From Pictodentalium vernedei (lineage: Eukaryota > Mollusca > Scaphopoda > Dentaliida > Dentaliidae), in the NCBI GenBank assembly GCA_031216915.1, contig CM062290.1, forward strand, positions 379,980,718-380,044,717: a stretch of 64,000 nucleotides of DNA. The letters run 5' to 3'. Below the pieces are notes generated by a model, which saw only the letters and a program-made list of their open reading frames with translations, ran no database searches and was not told the origin of the DNA. The translations under genes and the position numbers were made by a program. Below, piece after piece: positions 11,628 through 24,367 of the stretch. Each line of letters starts with the position of its first letter. Position 1 is the stretch's first letter.

Positions 11628-11950
11628 CTGTGTGTGTTCACGCATGAAATAGATTGTACTTCTAAAACGGAAAGTCAATAGATAAATTCGTTACCCCGTG
11701 TCTGATCACGTGGTACGGGTTTTTACCTACCCGAAGCCAGCCGTATCCCATGAGGCCGAAGGCCTCATGGGATACAGCTGGCTTTGGGTAGGTAAAAACC
11801 CGTGTGTGTTCACACATGAAATAGATTGTACTTCTAAAACGGAAAGTCAATAGATAAATTCGTTACCTCGTGTCTGATCACGTGGTACGGGCTTTTACCT
11901 ACCCGAAGCCAGCCGTATCCCATGAGGCCGAACGTGATCAGACACGGAAT
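11628..11950. repeat. Foldback plus direct repeat
   Basis: A block of about 125-130 bp beginning near GTGTGTTCACGCATGAAATA occurs at 11,628-11,760 and again at 11,804-11,934. Between them the sequence is a palindrome: arms with GGGTTTTTACCTACCCGAAG run into the inverse, centred on GGCCGAAGGCC near 11,760. The arrangement looks like a partly duplicated foldback element. Confidence 0.8.
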
Positions 11951-12960
11951 AACTAATAATACCAGCGTCAGAAAACTGCAACACATCTGAGAATGTTTTG
12001 TAATTATTTTTGTAATTATTTGTGTTGGTTAATGCATAAAGAGGTTATTACCTGGTTATCTCCGGGGTCAGCTTATCAGAAGTTACCTCTGACTGATATC
12101 TCGGCTGATATGAAACTAAACAAGTAATAATCTCCTTTTTATTAAACCTACATGAAACTAACCACGTAGTAACCGCTAACTACGATCAGTTAGCTCTTAA
12201 AGATGATCCAGACAGGAAAAATTTCAGAAACAACACAACTTCGTAATCAAACGATCAGCCCGCAAGGAAGTTATTGGCTATGGGACGAAAAGATTAGGTG
12301 AAGCATTATGCGGACTTGACACACAGGTCATCTGGAAATTTTCCCGTGACACATCCTCCACTTCATGCACTAACACTTCCTGTCTGGAACTTTGAGGTAA
12401 ATTCTTCAGATGTACGACTCATAATGGGTAAGGGTTCTATCACCGACACCAAACATAGTCGGCAAGGTGGGTCCTGCCCGGGAACCACCGTGCCGACCAT
12501 CTATAGACCCAGGGAATAAATTTGAAGAATTCAACCGCGATAGGCAATCGGGCCGTAATGTTACACACCTTCAAATGTGTTTCTCTAAAAAAATTACGTT
12601 TCTGTCTTTCTGGTTGTCCACGGTCTTAAAAGTACAAACAAATGTAACATCTTAGAGTGATTTGTCAGCGTAATTTGATGTGTAAAATTCTCCTATTGTA
12701 CAACAGGCACGTGTTTATGGCCGCCTTTACTGTGTCAATAAAAAGTTTATATAATTTATATATCAGTGCCAATTTTCAGAGTGTTTGTCGCAGGAATGAA
12801 AGTTATGCGAGATTTTCCAACTTCATCGGACCACTTGTTTTTCTCGTTACGACCTCATCGTGCCACTGTAAATGATATGAGCCTATAGTGGAACAATAAG
12901 CAGCATTCTGAACTGTCCAGAGATATATCCCGAACTATGCGTTAGTCAAATGGCAGTTGG
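11951..12960. other. No gene seen
   Basis: Intron DNA. The short open frames have no recognisable domain, and no repeat shared with other parts of the window was noticed. Confidence 0.4.
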
Positions 12961-12979
12961 AAATTAAATGGCATCTGGT

Positions 12980-13990
12980 ACAGGGGGGGGGGGGGGGGGC
13001 ACTAACAAATTGCAAGACGTGACGTGGGGGTGGGTGGGTCTCTTGAGTGCACCAAAAATGTGCATTTCCAACTTGTGCAATTTTTTCAATTTTTTAAAAA
13101 TACAAATGTATATCACAATATATCAGCTAATATATACCATCATTTGTGTTTCAAACCTTAAAGATGATGTTGTACATCACACTCTTAACATACAACATCA
13201 GGAGGCTTTATATGTGAGAATATTGGGCTTAATCTGGGAAAATGTCACACGTTAGTAGGAAAGTAGCAAACACCTGAGAATACTGACAGAACAATTCAAA
13301 TGAAAATTTGTTCCCGTATCTGTACATCTGCTCTGGCCAAGCAAGCCTGATAATGGACAGCTTGTCATTTGTAGATTGGGACCCACAGCAGCCCACAGGG
13401 GTTTAAATTGGTGGTACCAGTTTAAGAACATTATGACCCCCCCCCCCCCCCTAAAGACAGCTGTGTTTACTAAGTTTATAAGTTTATTTTGGATTTTAAT
13501 GGGGGAGTGGGGGGTGGGTGTCTGAGAACGGTAGTTGAAAATTTGCGCGTAGGGGTGTAAAAAGGAGCTGAATAAAAAATAGGACGTCACGTCTTGCAAA
13601 TTTTTAGTGCCCCCCCACCCCCCCCACCCCCCCCCTAAAGACAGCTTTGCTTACTAAGTTTATAAGTTTCTTTTGGATTTTAATGGGAGAGTGGGGGGGT
13701 GGGTGTCTGAGAACGGTAGTTGAAAATTTGCACGTAGGGGTGTAAAAAGGAGCTGAATAAAAAATAGGACGTCACGTCTTGCAAATTTTTAGTGCACCCC
13801 CCCCCCCCCCCCCCCAAAGACAGCTGTGCTTACTAAGTTTATAAGTTTATTTTGGATTTTAATGGGAGAGTGGGGGTGGGTGTCTGAGAACGGTAGTTGA
13901 ACATTTGCACGTAGGGGTGTAAAAAGGAGCTGAATAAAAAATAGGACGTCACGTCTTGCAAATTTTAGTGCCCCCCCCCCCCCCCCTCCT
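12980..13990. repeat. Tandem repeat of about 180 bp with poly(C) tracts
   Basis: Three consecutive units start in poly(C) followed by AAAGACAGCTGTG and run through GGGAGAGTGGGGGTGGGTG and AGGACGTCACGTCTTGCAA into the next poly(C): about 13,440-13,607, 13,608-13,796 and 13,797-13,970. A partial inverted piece with a G-run and GCAAGACGTGACGTGGGG lies at 12,980-13,030. There are C- or G-runs of 11 or more at each junction. Confidence 0.85.
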
Positions 13991-14311
13991 CCCACCCATG
14001 TCTGGTATATGTTAAAGAGGTTTTAATGTTAACGTCTGAAATTGCACACTCACAAAGACATGCAATCAAAACCCAGGTGAAATAAAAGAATAATTTGGTA
14101 TGACAGCTCCTTGTGAATATTTCTACTTTCCCCAAAGCCCCATGCATATCCGCACTAGCAAGTTCACAAAAAAAACACTTGTCTAGCATTTCAAATTGCA
14201 AAGTTCGTTGAAGTTTAGCTCTTTGAACTCGCAAGACCGAATTTTCGATCCACGGCATAATTATGTCCCAATTTTGTCTTATTATAAGAGGTCTATACAC
14301 GGAGCATTAAT

Positions 14312-14371
14312 GATAAAATAATAACTGCAGTCTGCAGCCAAATGGCTGCAGACTGTATTTATTATTTTATC
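14312..14371. repeat. Perfect-arm palindrome
   Basis: The arms GATAAAATAATA and TATTATTTTATC flank inner arms GCAGTCTGCAGCCA and GGCTGCAGACTG around a 3-base loop. Confidence 0.85.
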
Positions 14372-15679
14372 CTCCCTGTATATTGATATTGGACTGACAC
14401 ATCTAACTGTAAGTGTACACACAGGTAATGCTGTTCCAGGAAACGAGAGTTCAAAGGATTGAGGAAAACAACAGAAATTTGGAAAATATTTTGAAGAGTT
14501 AATTGCATGATGGACACAAAAAATCAAGCAAACAAAACACATATCCGAGATAGCAGCACTACACACTGATGCCTATTTAACTAAAACTAAATTACTGGAA
14601 AGCTCATGGGTCACTGATAAAAAAAAAATGTCACCACCGTCGCCATCCAATTGGGGACGGAAGTTGCTGTGAATAAACAACGCGAGAATTTTCAGTTTCC
14701 CGACGCCTCGCATTCTTCGATCGCTGCTACACCGTTTCGTAACAGCTTTCACGTCATCAAATGTCATTGAATGAGAGGAGTTAACGCATTCATTGGCTTG
14801 ACGACGCCACCCTAGGTTAGAGTGGTGACGTTTATCGCTGACGTTTCATCAATCCAGTTATGTTGAGACCACTGACACTGCAAAACTGATCACTGATCAT
14901 TTCCGACTTATTCCGTATCCAAACAACATTTTAAGATGACAGTTTAATAAATCTTTCACACAAAAAGTGTTACATACAAGATCTTCTGTTTCGCGGGCCA
15001 TTTTTGTAAAATTTTGTAAAATTGCAGGCGGGCGGTGTTTTATTTTATTTTGTATTTTTATAATTATTTATTTGTCATCGAAAGTTCATGTTCTTGTTTC
15101 GTTTTGGGTTTAGGGCTCATAATCTACAGAATAGCATGGATGGTGATCTATTTCGTTGTTTGAGCTCAAGGAACAAATTTATCAATTTATTAACTTCGGT
15201 AAAATATCGAACAAAAAAAATTTAATTTTTATTTTTTTCAAGTTTGCATTGGTTATAAAAAGAGAGCATGCGGCAGCCAAAACAAACATAGAGGAGGAAC
15301 TGAGTAACATATTTTTTAACTTTTTAAGTCTAATTGGTGATTATTATATATTATGAAAAACAAGTTACATGATTCTCGGTTAGATTTTATTTGTATTGTT
15401 GTGTGGATAATAGTACTTGATTTCATGAACGGATCAGCAGAATCACAACATTTGAATTTTACAAATGATATCTGTCCCTGGTATTTCCAACTTTAATCTG
15501 GTTTAATTTCAATTTATCGAAACAGGCAAAAGTAGGATCATCAACATTTTCGTTTTAATTACTGAAATTCTTTTGCGGTGAAAGTGGACCTGTTTACCCC
15601 CATGGGTGGTCAAGATTACCGTAGAATAGGAAGTCATTTTCTGTTCCCATTTTTAGTGCAATTGCTTTGATTTTCATAC
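14372..15679. other. Intron, no gene seen
   Basis: This stretch lies between the two SRCR half-exons. I found no transposase, RT or further exon with splice sites in it. Confidence 0.45.
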
Positions 15680-15836
15680 CTGAATCCAAGCATGGTGCAG
15701 ACTGCACCGACGTCCGTGATAGTTGCAGCATTTTTAGAGCAAACGGGTCCCCATCGACCATTGTGGTATATCTCCAAGCGACCTTCTCTTTCGTTCGATC
15801 CATCAACTAACGCCACATACACACTACTTGAGTTAT
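15680..15836 (-). CDS. Receptor gene exon: first half of an SRCR domain
   Basis: This 157-bp minus-strand exon has acceptor GTGTTTCAG at 15,837 and donor GTATG at 15,679. Entered in phase 1, it completes an Asp codon and reads NSSSVYVALVDGSNEREGRL, then EIYHNGRWGPVCSKNAA and VCTMLGF. These are the N-terminal hallmarks of an SRCR domain: V-x-L-V-D-G, G-R-L/V-E-I/V, G-x-W-G-x-V-C and C-x-x-L-G-F. It ends in phase 2, matching the next exon at 6,508-6,671 across an intron of about 9 kb filled with repeats. The previous exon in the gene is the lectin exon at 20,326-20,516. Confidence 0.88.
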
Positions 15837-16299
15837 CTGAAACACAATTTTAACACAGGAACTTTAGAAGCACAAAACGATTATCAGTTTTGAGTAATGC
15901 TGCTTTTGTACCCCAATCTTCATTTTTCTCCGTCCAGGCTTACGTCTATTTGCAATGCGAAAAGATGTTTACAAGAGAGTTGATCAAGTCTGTTTTTGCA
16001 GGCTGCAGCATAACTTTTCAAACCCTTTTATCTTTTCACTATCCGGTCGAAATTCTCTTGCACGTGCTTACGCACAACTTTGTACAATCGCGACTGCCGA
16101 AAACTACATACGGGAAAATTGAATCTCAGATCTGCTTTCGTTTTGGTTTAATACGTCTTTATTTATAATACTCTAGAAAAACTCGACCCACTCGTTTAAA
16201 TGAATCCAAACTAGATTACGATATGATTGCGAAATATCAGGACGCTCCTGCGAACACTATAATGAGAGTTGATTCGTTAAAACTAATATCACTAGTGAA
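15837..16299. other. Intron, no gene seen
   Basis: Non-coding sequence between the SRCR exon and the 5' part of the LINE that follows. Confidence 0.4.
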
Positions 16300-19200
16300 G
16301 ATTTCATGTGGAATATTGAACTATTGACCATTGTCTTTGCTCTTCGGTTCGGTGCTACTGATGACATTACCATACGTGCAAACTGATAGAAATAGTCGTG
16401 TATATCATCGTCGCATTATTCCAATCGATTATTATTATTATTGTCCAGTGTGCCGTAATATTTCCTTTAATGACAGACTTTACGGAGGACTTGGTATTTT
16501 TATAAATACCAGCATAACCCCTGGAGTTCATATCCTTGATAACAACTGAAGGGACTACCACTGGCTTAAGCTTCACAGGCAGTTCTTCAACTTATCAAAA
16601 GGCATCTACATTTCCCTAACATATATTTTACCTTTCAACTCAAATTATGAGAACCGACATGGTATTGACGTTTTAAATAGTATAGAAAATGACATCATAA
16701 ATACATTTTTCAAAGAGGGTAACGCCATGGTTTATGGGAGCTTTAATTCTCGTACAGGAGGGGTACTTGATTTTGTTGTAAATGACCACCCCGGCCAAAT
16801 CATAAATGGGTCACTTATCTCAACTTGAGTTGAAGAGGAGGATCAGCGTGGATTCAGTTGTTGACACACAAGGTAAACGGTTGCTAAATATGTGTATGTC
16901 ACAGGAGTTATTCATTCTAAATGGCAGAGTTTTAGGAGACTCAATGGCAGTGCCACATGTTACAAGCCTAATGGTGAAAGTGTAGTCAACTATATGATCG
17001 TCTCTCTTGAATTAGCTATATCGAGTTCTAAACTTCTAGGTTTCCCCTTTTATACCTAAAATTATCTGAATTTCATTGCAGTCTCAAATGTGCTATATCC
17101 ACCTCATTCAAAATTAACAAGGCAATAAAACATTCCACACCTAATCAGACTCGAGCTCCACGTAAATTCACCTGGACTAAGAATATAAGGCAAGGGAAAT
17201 GTCAGATTTGCCATTCAATAGTGCGAAACGTGACAGTTATCTCAAAGCTTATTATTAGTATAGGACTCTTCTCCGAACTAAAAAGAAAATTATAAAATGT
17301 ACAAAAACTTAACAACTTAAAGGAAAGCAGCCCAAACGAACAATGGAAATTACTTAAATAACTTCACGGTGAAGAAAACAGTCAAGAAAGTTACGTTAGA
17401 AATTAATATTGACATTGAATGTTAGACACTTTGAAAATCTCAATAAAGTCAATCCAACATTCGCAGAAAGAAATACTCAGCAGCAAATTTGGAAAATCTT
17501 GAAAAAGACAATCATAAACATCCAAGTTTCATAAAAGTAGAGTTTTGAATTTCAATAGCAAAAATTAAAGATAGTTTTACATTCCCTGAATGCAATAAAG
17601 CTGTACGGTTGGGTTTCTATCAAATGAGACTATAAAAGCCTGTCTTCCATTTATCACCCATCTATATTATAAGCGTTTTAATTTAGTATATTTAAATGGT
17701 GTATATCCTTAAGAATGGTCAAAAGGCTATATTTTACCAATATTCAAATAGGGAAACCCTAAAGACTATAATAACTATAGGGGAATTACTATTAAGTCTT
17801 GTATGGGGGAAGCTTTCAATAAAATACTTAACATGCGATTAACAAGATATTTGGTACAACATAACATTTTGTCAAATAGTCAGGCTTGTTTCAGGAAGAA
17901 CTTTAGAACAACAGATCATTTGTTTATTTTGAAATGTCTCATAGATAGCTACTGTAGTGGCAGAGGTCAGAAACTCTTTTGCTGCTTTGTAGATCTTAGG
18001 AATGCGTTTGACACTATTAATCATCACGGTCTGCCCATAAACAGTTTTACAATCAAAGGCTGGAGGGGACTTCTATTAATGTTCTTAAAAACATGTATTC
18101 AAGTGGAGATCTAACCGTGAAAATTGGCGGGTCTCTCAGTTCTTTAAACAGGAGGATGCTTTTAGCCCGACACTTTTCAACCTTTATGTAAATGACCTAT
18201 GTACATATCTCTCACCGCCACAGGAAAAAGTGTAGTTATTCGAGATGGAAAGTGTTTGTCTACTATATGCTGATGATCTTTTCCTCATATCGCCTACATC
18301 AAATGGGTTGCAACAAAAACTCAATTTTCTTGAGAAATGCTGTAGTGATTGATGTCTTACTGTGAATACAAATGCAACCAAAATTATTATTTTTAGCAAG
18401 GGTGGTCATGCCCTTCCACAAAACTTTATATACAAAAATCAGAACTTTGAATGTGTTCAAAAATATAAATACTTAGGGTCTTATCTTTCAAACTAGTGGT
18501 ACATTCACCCTGGGTAGACAAAACCTGTATAATGAAGCTCTTAGGGCTTCCTTTAAAATAATGAAAGTAATGTCTAGTGCAAGACCATCTATTGAAATAC
18601 TACTGCATCTATTTGGCCATACCATTCAAACCAATTTTGTTATATGGAGTATAACGTTGGGGCGGTTATAACCCTACTCGTAAGTCAATACAGAAAATAC
18701 TCATATTAACCCATTTAGCATGATTTTATGTTGACAACATTGCTGGTCTTTCTCATATTCGCTTCTGTGGATATTTACTTGGAGTAAACACAAAGAGCTC
18801 ACACATAGCAGTGTTGTCAGAGATCGGACGATTTCTATTGTACAGCTAAGTAGTAAGATCCCTAATTTCATATTTGCACAGGCGATATCATAACGCCTCT
18901 CCTTTATTATATGATGCCTTCCGCTCTATTCAAGAAAAGCACAAAAATGGTTCTATTTCTTAGTATACCATAGTACCATAGTAATATCAAAATTAAGCAC
19001 TTCGAAAATCAAGGAAGAAGCTATCATTAATCTTACACTTGAGCGAGTCCTGGAAATTGTGGATGGAAAATTGTGTAAAATATATATGAATGAGTGGCAC
19101 TCAATTCGAAAATCATATCTCTCGAACGCTGAAGCAAATTTATATTCCTACTTTTCATATAAAAAATCTTTTAAAAAAATCAATATTTGAAACTGAATCA

Positions 19201-19453
19201 TTTTGATTCCAGAAAAACCATATGCCAACTCTGGATTAGTTCTCATAATTTTAGGATGGAGATGGATAGGAACATGCCAAAACACATAAAAACACATAGC
19301 GCCGGGCGAATATGTAAGTCATGTGATAGTGGTAAGGTGGAGAATGAATTTCATTTTCTAACAGAATGTCCTAAGAATAGCATACATGTAGCAAGAAAAC
19401 AGCTTTTTTGCTCAAATGAATTAAATGTTTATGATTTTTTCGGCTCTGGCTAA
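16300..19453 (+). mobile_element. Second LINE type, badly decayed
   Basis: Plus-strand fragments in several frames follow the order of a non-LTR ORF2. An AP-endonuclease-like piece at 16,330-16,830 includes GSFNSRTG, close to the family GDFN motif. RT pieces are at 17,803-18,114, with FRTTDHLFILKCLID and FVDLRNAFDTINHHGL (RT motif A region). At 18,255-18,300 the reading YADDLFL is the RT active-site motif. A C-terminal zinc-knuckle region at 19,300-19,380 reads CKSCDSGKVENEFHFLTECP. Many stops and frameshifts make it non-functional. It belongs to a different LINE from the one at 1-1,860. Confidence 0.85.
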
Positions 19454-19889
19454 CCAGCACAAGTTTATTTGATCCATCGTCGTCTGAGTGCTATGAGACA
19501 TAGAACATTCTAGCACCTAGGCAGCGTCATGTCAGTTGAAGACACATACCTGTACATAAATTGGGAAATTGCGTACAAGAAAATTTCAGGTACAGAAAAA
19601 ATACCTTATTGTGAAAGTTAAGTTACACTTGGATCCACCAAAGCAATATAAACAATTGACACCACTAGGCTTCGTAGTTATGTTTGTGGTCATGTTATAG
19701 CCCGAACTGCTCTATTACCCAAAATGGTCCCTACACTGAGGTGAAGAATGTAAATTCCATATACATGTGTCCTCTTTTCCCTGTAATTTGTTTCTCTCAT
19801 TTCCACCATTGTTCTGAGTCAGTTTTTATATTTATACTTTTACCATATTAATATCATTTACTACGCTGTTGTCATGTGTATACATTTTA
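19454..19889. other. No gene seen
   Basis: Probably the untranslated 3' region of the preceding LINE in part. No motif. Confidence 0.4.
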
Positions 19890-20215
19890 TTTACGCTTAT
19901 TTGTTTTACACGGATTGGCGAGCAATTTATGCAATTTATATTAACGCCTCTCCTTGGCCCAAAGGCGTAAGTGTGTGAGATGACCTTCATAGCGGCAACT
20001 TCGTGGCCTAGCTCTTCTCGAATACTACGAAGGGATCTTTATCCTGCACGGAGTTTGTCTCTCTCCGCACAGAGGACAGCCATTTTACGTCCCTACCCAA
20101 TAGGATGGTACGCTGTGACAGCATCAACTCCAGAATTGATGCTGACTGATAGTGTTCGGACACCTTGAGAACTTCAACCCGACCGGGGATCGATCCCGGG
20201 ACCTCTGGCATGAGA
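19890..20215 (-). repeat. Dispersed repeat, probably tRNA-derived SINE
   Basis: The block from GGCGAGCAATTTATGCAA through CGCCTCTCC to CGGCAACTTCGTGGCC and TCTCTCTCCGCACAGAGGAC is shared with 36,185-36,390. At its right end the minus strand contains GGGATCGATCCCC next to GAGGTCCC, which resembles a Pol III B box. The SINE assignment is tentative. The sharing between the two loci is seen directly. Confidence 0.6.
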
Positions 20216-20325
20216 GACCATGTATATACATGTACACTCCATGTGGGCCATTGGGGTAAAACTAAAATTATCTTTTTTATCTTTGCGCGCTATCTTTGCC
20301 AATCTGCATAAGTTTTCACTTGTAC

Positions 20326-20516
20326 CTGTGTCGATGTATTCACAGACGTATTGTGCCGAATAGTCAATGTTGTATTTTCTGGCATACAGGTTCATCCCCG
20401 AGCATTTTGTCTGAATATACATGTACGAGTGCGGATAGGAGAAGACTGCACCCGTATCCCAGTTCAGCCATGCCATATTTTTCTCATCCGCCAAAGCGTT
20501 GATTCTGATTTTGGTC
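20326..20516 (-). CDS. Receptor gene exon: second half of a C-type-lectin domain
   Basis: This 191-bp minus-strand exon has acceptor ATTTCTTTGCAG at 20,517 and donor GTACAAG at 20,325. Entered in phase 2, it completes an Arg codon, then reads TKIRINALADEKNMAWLNWD, followed by a segment with KCSGMNLYARKYNI, and ends SAQYVCEYIDT. The W-L-N-W-D region and the closing Cys pair (K-C-S-G ... Y-V-C-E) are the C-terminal half of a C-type-lectin-like fold. The calcium-binding EPN/QPD and WND signatures are not clearly present, so sugar binding is uncertain. It exits in phase 1, which matches the SRCR exon at 15,680-15,836. Confidence 0.85.
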
Positions 20517-21076
20517 CTGCAAAGAAATACAAAGTAATCCATTTTAAGTTATATTTTGGGTTTAGTTTATAATAATTAGCTTGTAGGAGAAATAATACAC
20601 GTCACATGGTGATTTAGTTTTTTATGGCAACCGATATGTATCGCAAAACGCCATTATGGGCTGAAAACGCTGTCTACAAAAATGGCTCCCAAATCCGGCC
20701 AGTTTCGTAGGATTATGTCAATATCTATAAATGACGCCACACATGCGGTTACAAGAGCCGTACGTAATATCATACTTGAGAGAAAAAGAGTTATCGTCTA
20801 AAATGCTGTGCATCTCAGTAGTGCTAAAGTGATCGCTCCAGTCGGCTATTCGCACACTGTTAAAAATACTGCTGAAAAACGATAAAAGTAATGGCAACCG
20901 TCCGCCGGTACTCCCCCTGTAACAAATTAGAGCCAGGGCTTATTTTCATCTAAATTTGGGAGAATCCATTTGGATTCTCGCAAAAAAGATTGCGATAATC
21001 CATACCTTTCTATGAGTGTCCAAGGATCCCATGCGCCCATCATGATTGAACCTATGATGTATACTGATAACACATG
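20517..21076. other. Intron, no gene seen
   Basis: Non-coding. No repeat shared with other parts of the window was noticed. Confidence 0.4.
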
Positions 21077-21219
21077 TTAACCCATTATAGGACACAGCAT
21101 CTTAATTTTTAAAACATAAAATGAATATGATAATTTTGTTTTAAAAATAAACACTATTTACCAATAAAACCTTACCTTAGAAATATGGATGTCATTGGAA
21201 CCAGCTCAATGAGGGTTAA
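21077..21219. repeat. Short TTAA-flanked MITE
   Basis: It begins TTAACCCATTATAGGACA and ends GCTCAATGAGGGTTAA. The right end resembles sequence around 25,185-25,235 (ATGGATGTCATTGGAAC). Confidence 0.6.
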
Positions 21220-21365
21220 ATTGACTTAAATCTTTTCTCGCAAGTCCTAGCAGAGATGCAACGAGAATCTACAAGGATTCTCTCTGGTTTTAATACGCCA
21301 ATCTTTGCGCGAATCGATTCTCGTATTCTCGTCAAAATATAAGCCCTGCCAGTGAAAATAACGTA

Positions 21366-21619
21366 TTAACTCTTTAATCAACGAATCGGTCGCATCCTCT
21401 CGCGTAATATGCAAATTCAGCAGTTGAAAAAATATTATTTTAAAAAAAAAATCAACAAAACCAAACCATATCATGCTACCCCTCGTTGGAACGAGCTCGT
21501 CCAGCTCGTTCCAACGAGGGGTCACATGATATAGTTTTGTTGAAATGTTTTGAAAAATTAAAAACAATTATATTTTAAATAATAAATTTTGATATCCTAT
21601 GCTTTGAGTAAAGGGCTAA
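21366..21619. repeat. TTAA-type foldback MITE, degenerate ends
   Basis: It begins TTAACTCTTTAATCAACG and ends GTAAAGGGCTAA. The centre is a palindrome with arms CCCTCGTTGGAACGAGCTCG and the inverse near 21,478-21,525. It shares CGAATCGG..GCATCC with 7,808-8,106. Confidence 0.65.
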
Positions 21620-21926
21620 TGTTATTAATGCCGATCTTTTTTGTTCGATCTTGAGTAAAAGGAGAACTGAATAGCAGAATAACCGATATTGGTTCTAATT
21701 CATTACACGAGAAGACTGTTGATTTGGCATGTTGAGAAGACGAAACAGAATCTTTAACCTGCAACTGTATGTCTGCAGGCTAAAAATACTAATTGGTAAA
21801 CACAAACAATTAACTCTTCTAAAGCATGCATCTTTCGACACAGAAGATGCAATTTTCTACAAACATGAATTGAAGAGTTGAATGTGTTCTCTCCAGAAAA
21901 AAACCAAACTTTGCCGCCCTTTTCTG

Positions 21927-22168
21927 TACAGTCGACGTTGACGGGCCGTACTCCACGCCTGAGCAGTGATGTCCACGCATGCGTTTACCAGGTAATAAAA
22001 ATCATCAGCAAAATTTAAATTAATGAAACACCGAGTTATACCCTCTGCTTCATTAATTACATTTTTCATGATTTCTTCGATAATTAGTGTCTGGAATTTA
22101 ATATTATTGCTTTCGTGGAAACATTACCCACCCGTGGAAAGTGACCATTCCACGGCACCGCACTGTAT
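21927..22168. repeat. TA-target MITE family C, copy 2
   Basis: About 242 bp between TACAGTCGACG and CGCACTGTA. It contains CAGTGATGTCCACGCATGCG and a central inverted repeat around ATTAATGAA...TTCATTAAT. Close relatives are at 23,663-23,903 and 32,489-32,735. Confidence 0.85.
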
Positions 22169-22250
22169 ACGAATACTTCTCTATTAGTTTTCATATGATG
22201 AAATTTAAAACAGTAACAGTCGTTGTCGTCAAAAGTACGCATTAAGTAGA

Positions 22251-22567
22251 TACAATTAAAACTAGAAGTCCTGTCATGAAATGCGCACAAATAACACGTC
22301 GATCTGCTCGTTACTCTACGCGTTATTACCATAGTAAGGCTATCCAATTCTGTACATATGGCCTGGGCACATGCAATGTTTCAGCCAATGGACCTCCGGG
22401 TAACCCGGAGGTCCATTGGCAGAAACATTGCCTGTGTTTCTATGAGTAACCAGGAGAATCTGCCATGCTTTGGATGCCATTCGATATGGCAATTGCGCGC
22501 AATTCCTACGCGCAATTAAGCCTAGATAAGCGCACAGTTCATGACAGGACTTCTAGTTCTAACTGTA
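22251..22567. repeat. TA-target MITE family A, copy 1
   Basis: 317 bp with inverted ends TACAATTAAAACTAGAAGTC and GACTTCTAGTTCTAACTGTA. The centre holds the palindrome CAGCCAATGGACCTCCGGGT and its inverse (about 22,383-22,428), the same core as in MITE family B. Other copies are at 37,582-37,898 and the copy split by the Polinton (39,643-39,719 plus 57,491-57,737). Confidence 0.88.
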
Positions 22568-23662
22568 GACTGAAAATACCCGTATATCTTTGTAATTAAA
22601 GGCACATCACATTACAGCAACGATCATCCGCGCAAATTTCCTCAAAAAGCGGGTAAAAACATCCTATAACAGCGTCGAATTTCGAGTAGAAATAGATTGA
22701 CGGCCTGATAGCTTATGGGGCCTTTTTTGGCTCATTGCTCCCTTTTGTGATGTTCGCGCGCATACTAACGTTGATTTAGTTTGGCGTCGCTTCAATGACA
22801 ACGTTATAAAATATGTTTTCGTATTTATGTTGTTAGATATTCCAGTCAGTAAGTATTCAAATAATTTGAAAAACATCCAGATATTAATACAACTGGTGGA
22901 ACTACGCGGTTTAATAAAAATACAGTGGTCATGAGTCTTCACTTATGATTATTTAGTAATCAAACAAATGTAATAGTATTGATAAAATCATTAACGATTC
23001 GGTGAGATCAAGTCTCGAATGAGAAAGAGTTCTTGCGTTGATGCATAGGAAATCAATATTTAGGGTATTTGTAGATCCAATAAGATGAAATATGTCAATT
23101 TGTGGGAAAAGTGAACACTTTTCGGACCAAATAAAATAATCCAGACGATTGCATCCAAACATAGGCAATGTACTATTTGGGGGTGAAACTGCTACCAGGC
23201 CACTGTAGCGTCGAATTGATTACATTATATGAATAATGTCTTGAGAGCGCAGGTTCCCATATCAGAAGGCCAAGACTACCACTATGATACTAAATGCATT
23301 GCTCTAGCCCTCATCTTCTTTTCTCGAACGTCCCGAATGATGACATCCAAGTTCTCAATCCACCAGTCAATTCTAGTCTGGAACCAGCCTCGCCCTCAGA
23401 TAGTCCATCACCTATGTATAGATTCACTCGTCTGGAATATTTAAATTGGTCGAAAAAGGAAACCTACAGTTCGCTTCTTCGGCTAACTGATTTATTCCTG
23501 ATGAATGAAACTAAAAAATACCATAAACATTCATTTTCAGTGAATCAGCGCAAGAAATGTTAATCAATCGAGGCTTGATTTAACCAAACATTTGATGACA
23601 TTGCTTCGATGAATGAAGCCGCAGTTCTTTTTATTACAGTGTAGTTGCACAAGTTATGTTAT
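22568..23662. other. Intron, no gene seen
   Basis: Between MITE copies in the long intron of the receptor gene. No coding motif. Confidence 0.4.
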
Positions 23663-23903
23663 TACAGTACGACTGGTCAATTGTCGTGGTGAGGGCAGCA
23701 TTTCCACGGACGCAATAATATTAGATTGCAAGCACTAATTGTAGGAATAAGCATACAAAAATTAATCAATGATGCACCGGGTACAACCCGTTGCTTCATT
23801 AATTACAATTTTGCTGATAGTGATTTGTATTACCTGTTAAACGCATGCGTGGACATCACTGCCCACGCGTGGATTACGACCAGTCCACGGCGACTCTACT
23901 GTA
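23663..23903. repeat. TA-target MITE family C, copy 3
   Basis: 241 bp between TACAGTACGACTGGTC and GACTCTACTGTA. The centre carries GATGCACCGGGTACAACCCG in a foldback context. It is in the opposite orientation to copy 2. Confidence 0.85.
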
Positions 23904-23931
23904 TCTTGGTGTTTTCAAGATGATTAAATAC

Positions 23932-23932
<1 letters not shown>

Positions 23933-24024
<92 letters not shown>
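23933..24024. repeat. (AAT)n microsatellite
   Basis: About 90 bp of TAA/AAT triplets with one TAG interruption. The long Asn or Ile frames here are a consequence of the repeat and are not coding. Confidence 0.95.
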
Positions 24025-24025
<1 letters not shown>

Positions 24026-24367
24026 GAGTATCTATGACTAGAGCATGAAAAAGTATCCGAACAGCTTTGTGAATAAAGGGACATCACATTGTGTCATAAA
24101 CTCAATGAAAACGAAAAGTGAGAAAAGAAACAGCCCAAAACAGCATGGAATTCCTTTCAGAATTAGATTGGTGGTTTGAGAGCTTGGATGATATCCCCAG
24201 CCTCATTCTTCCCGATTTCACTCTCAGCATATTCAGCACCTGCTTTGTATCACCACATTTCCAACTTCCCATTTTGGACATTTTAAAAGAAATTTTTTCA
24301 GAGTTTCCATTACCCCTAAATTACTATTTGGTACCCTTTGTCACTGTCTTCCCCAATTTTGCCCATA

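Noticed and set aside
23933..24024. Poly-Asn or poly-Ile protein
   Set aside because: This is simply the AAT microsatellite.
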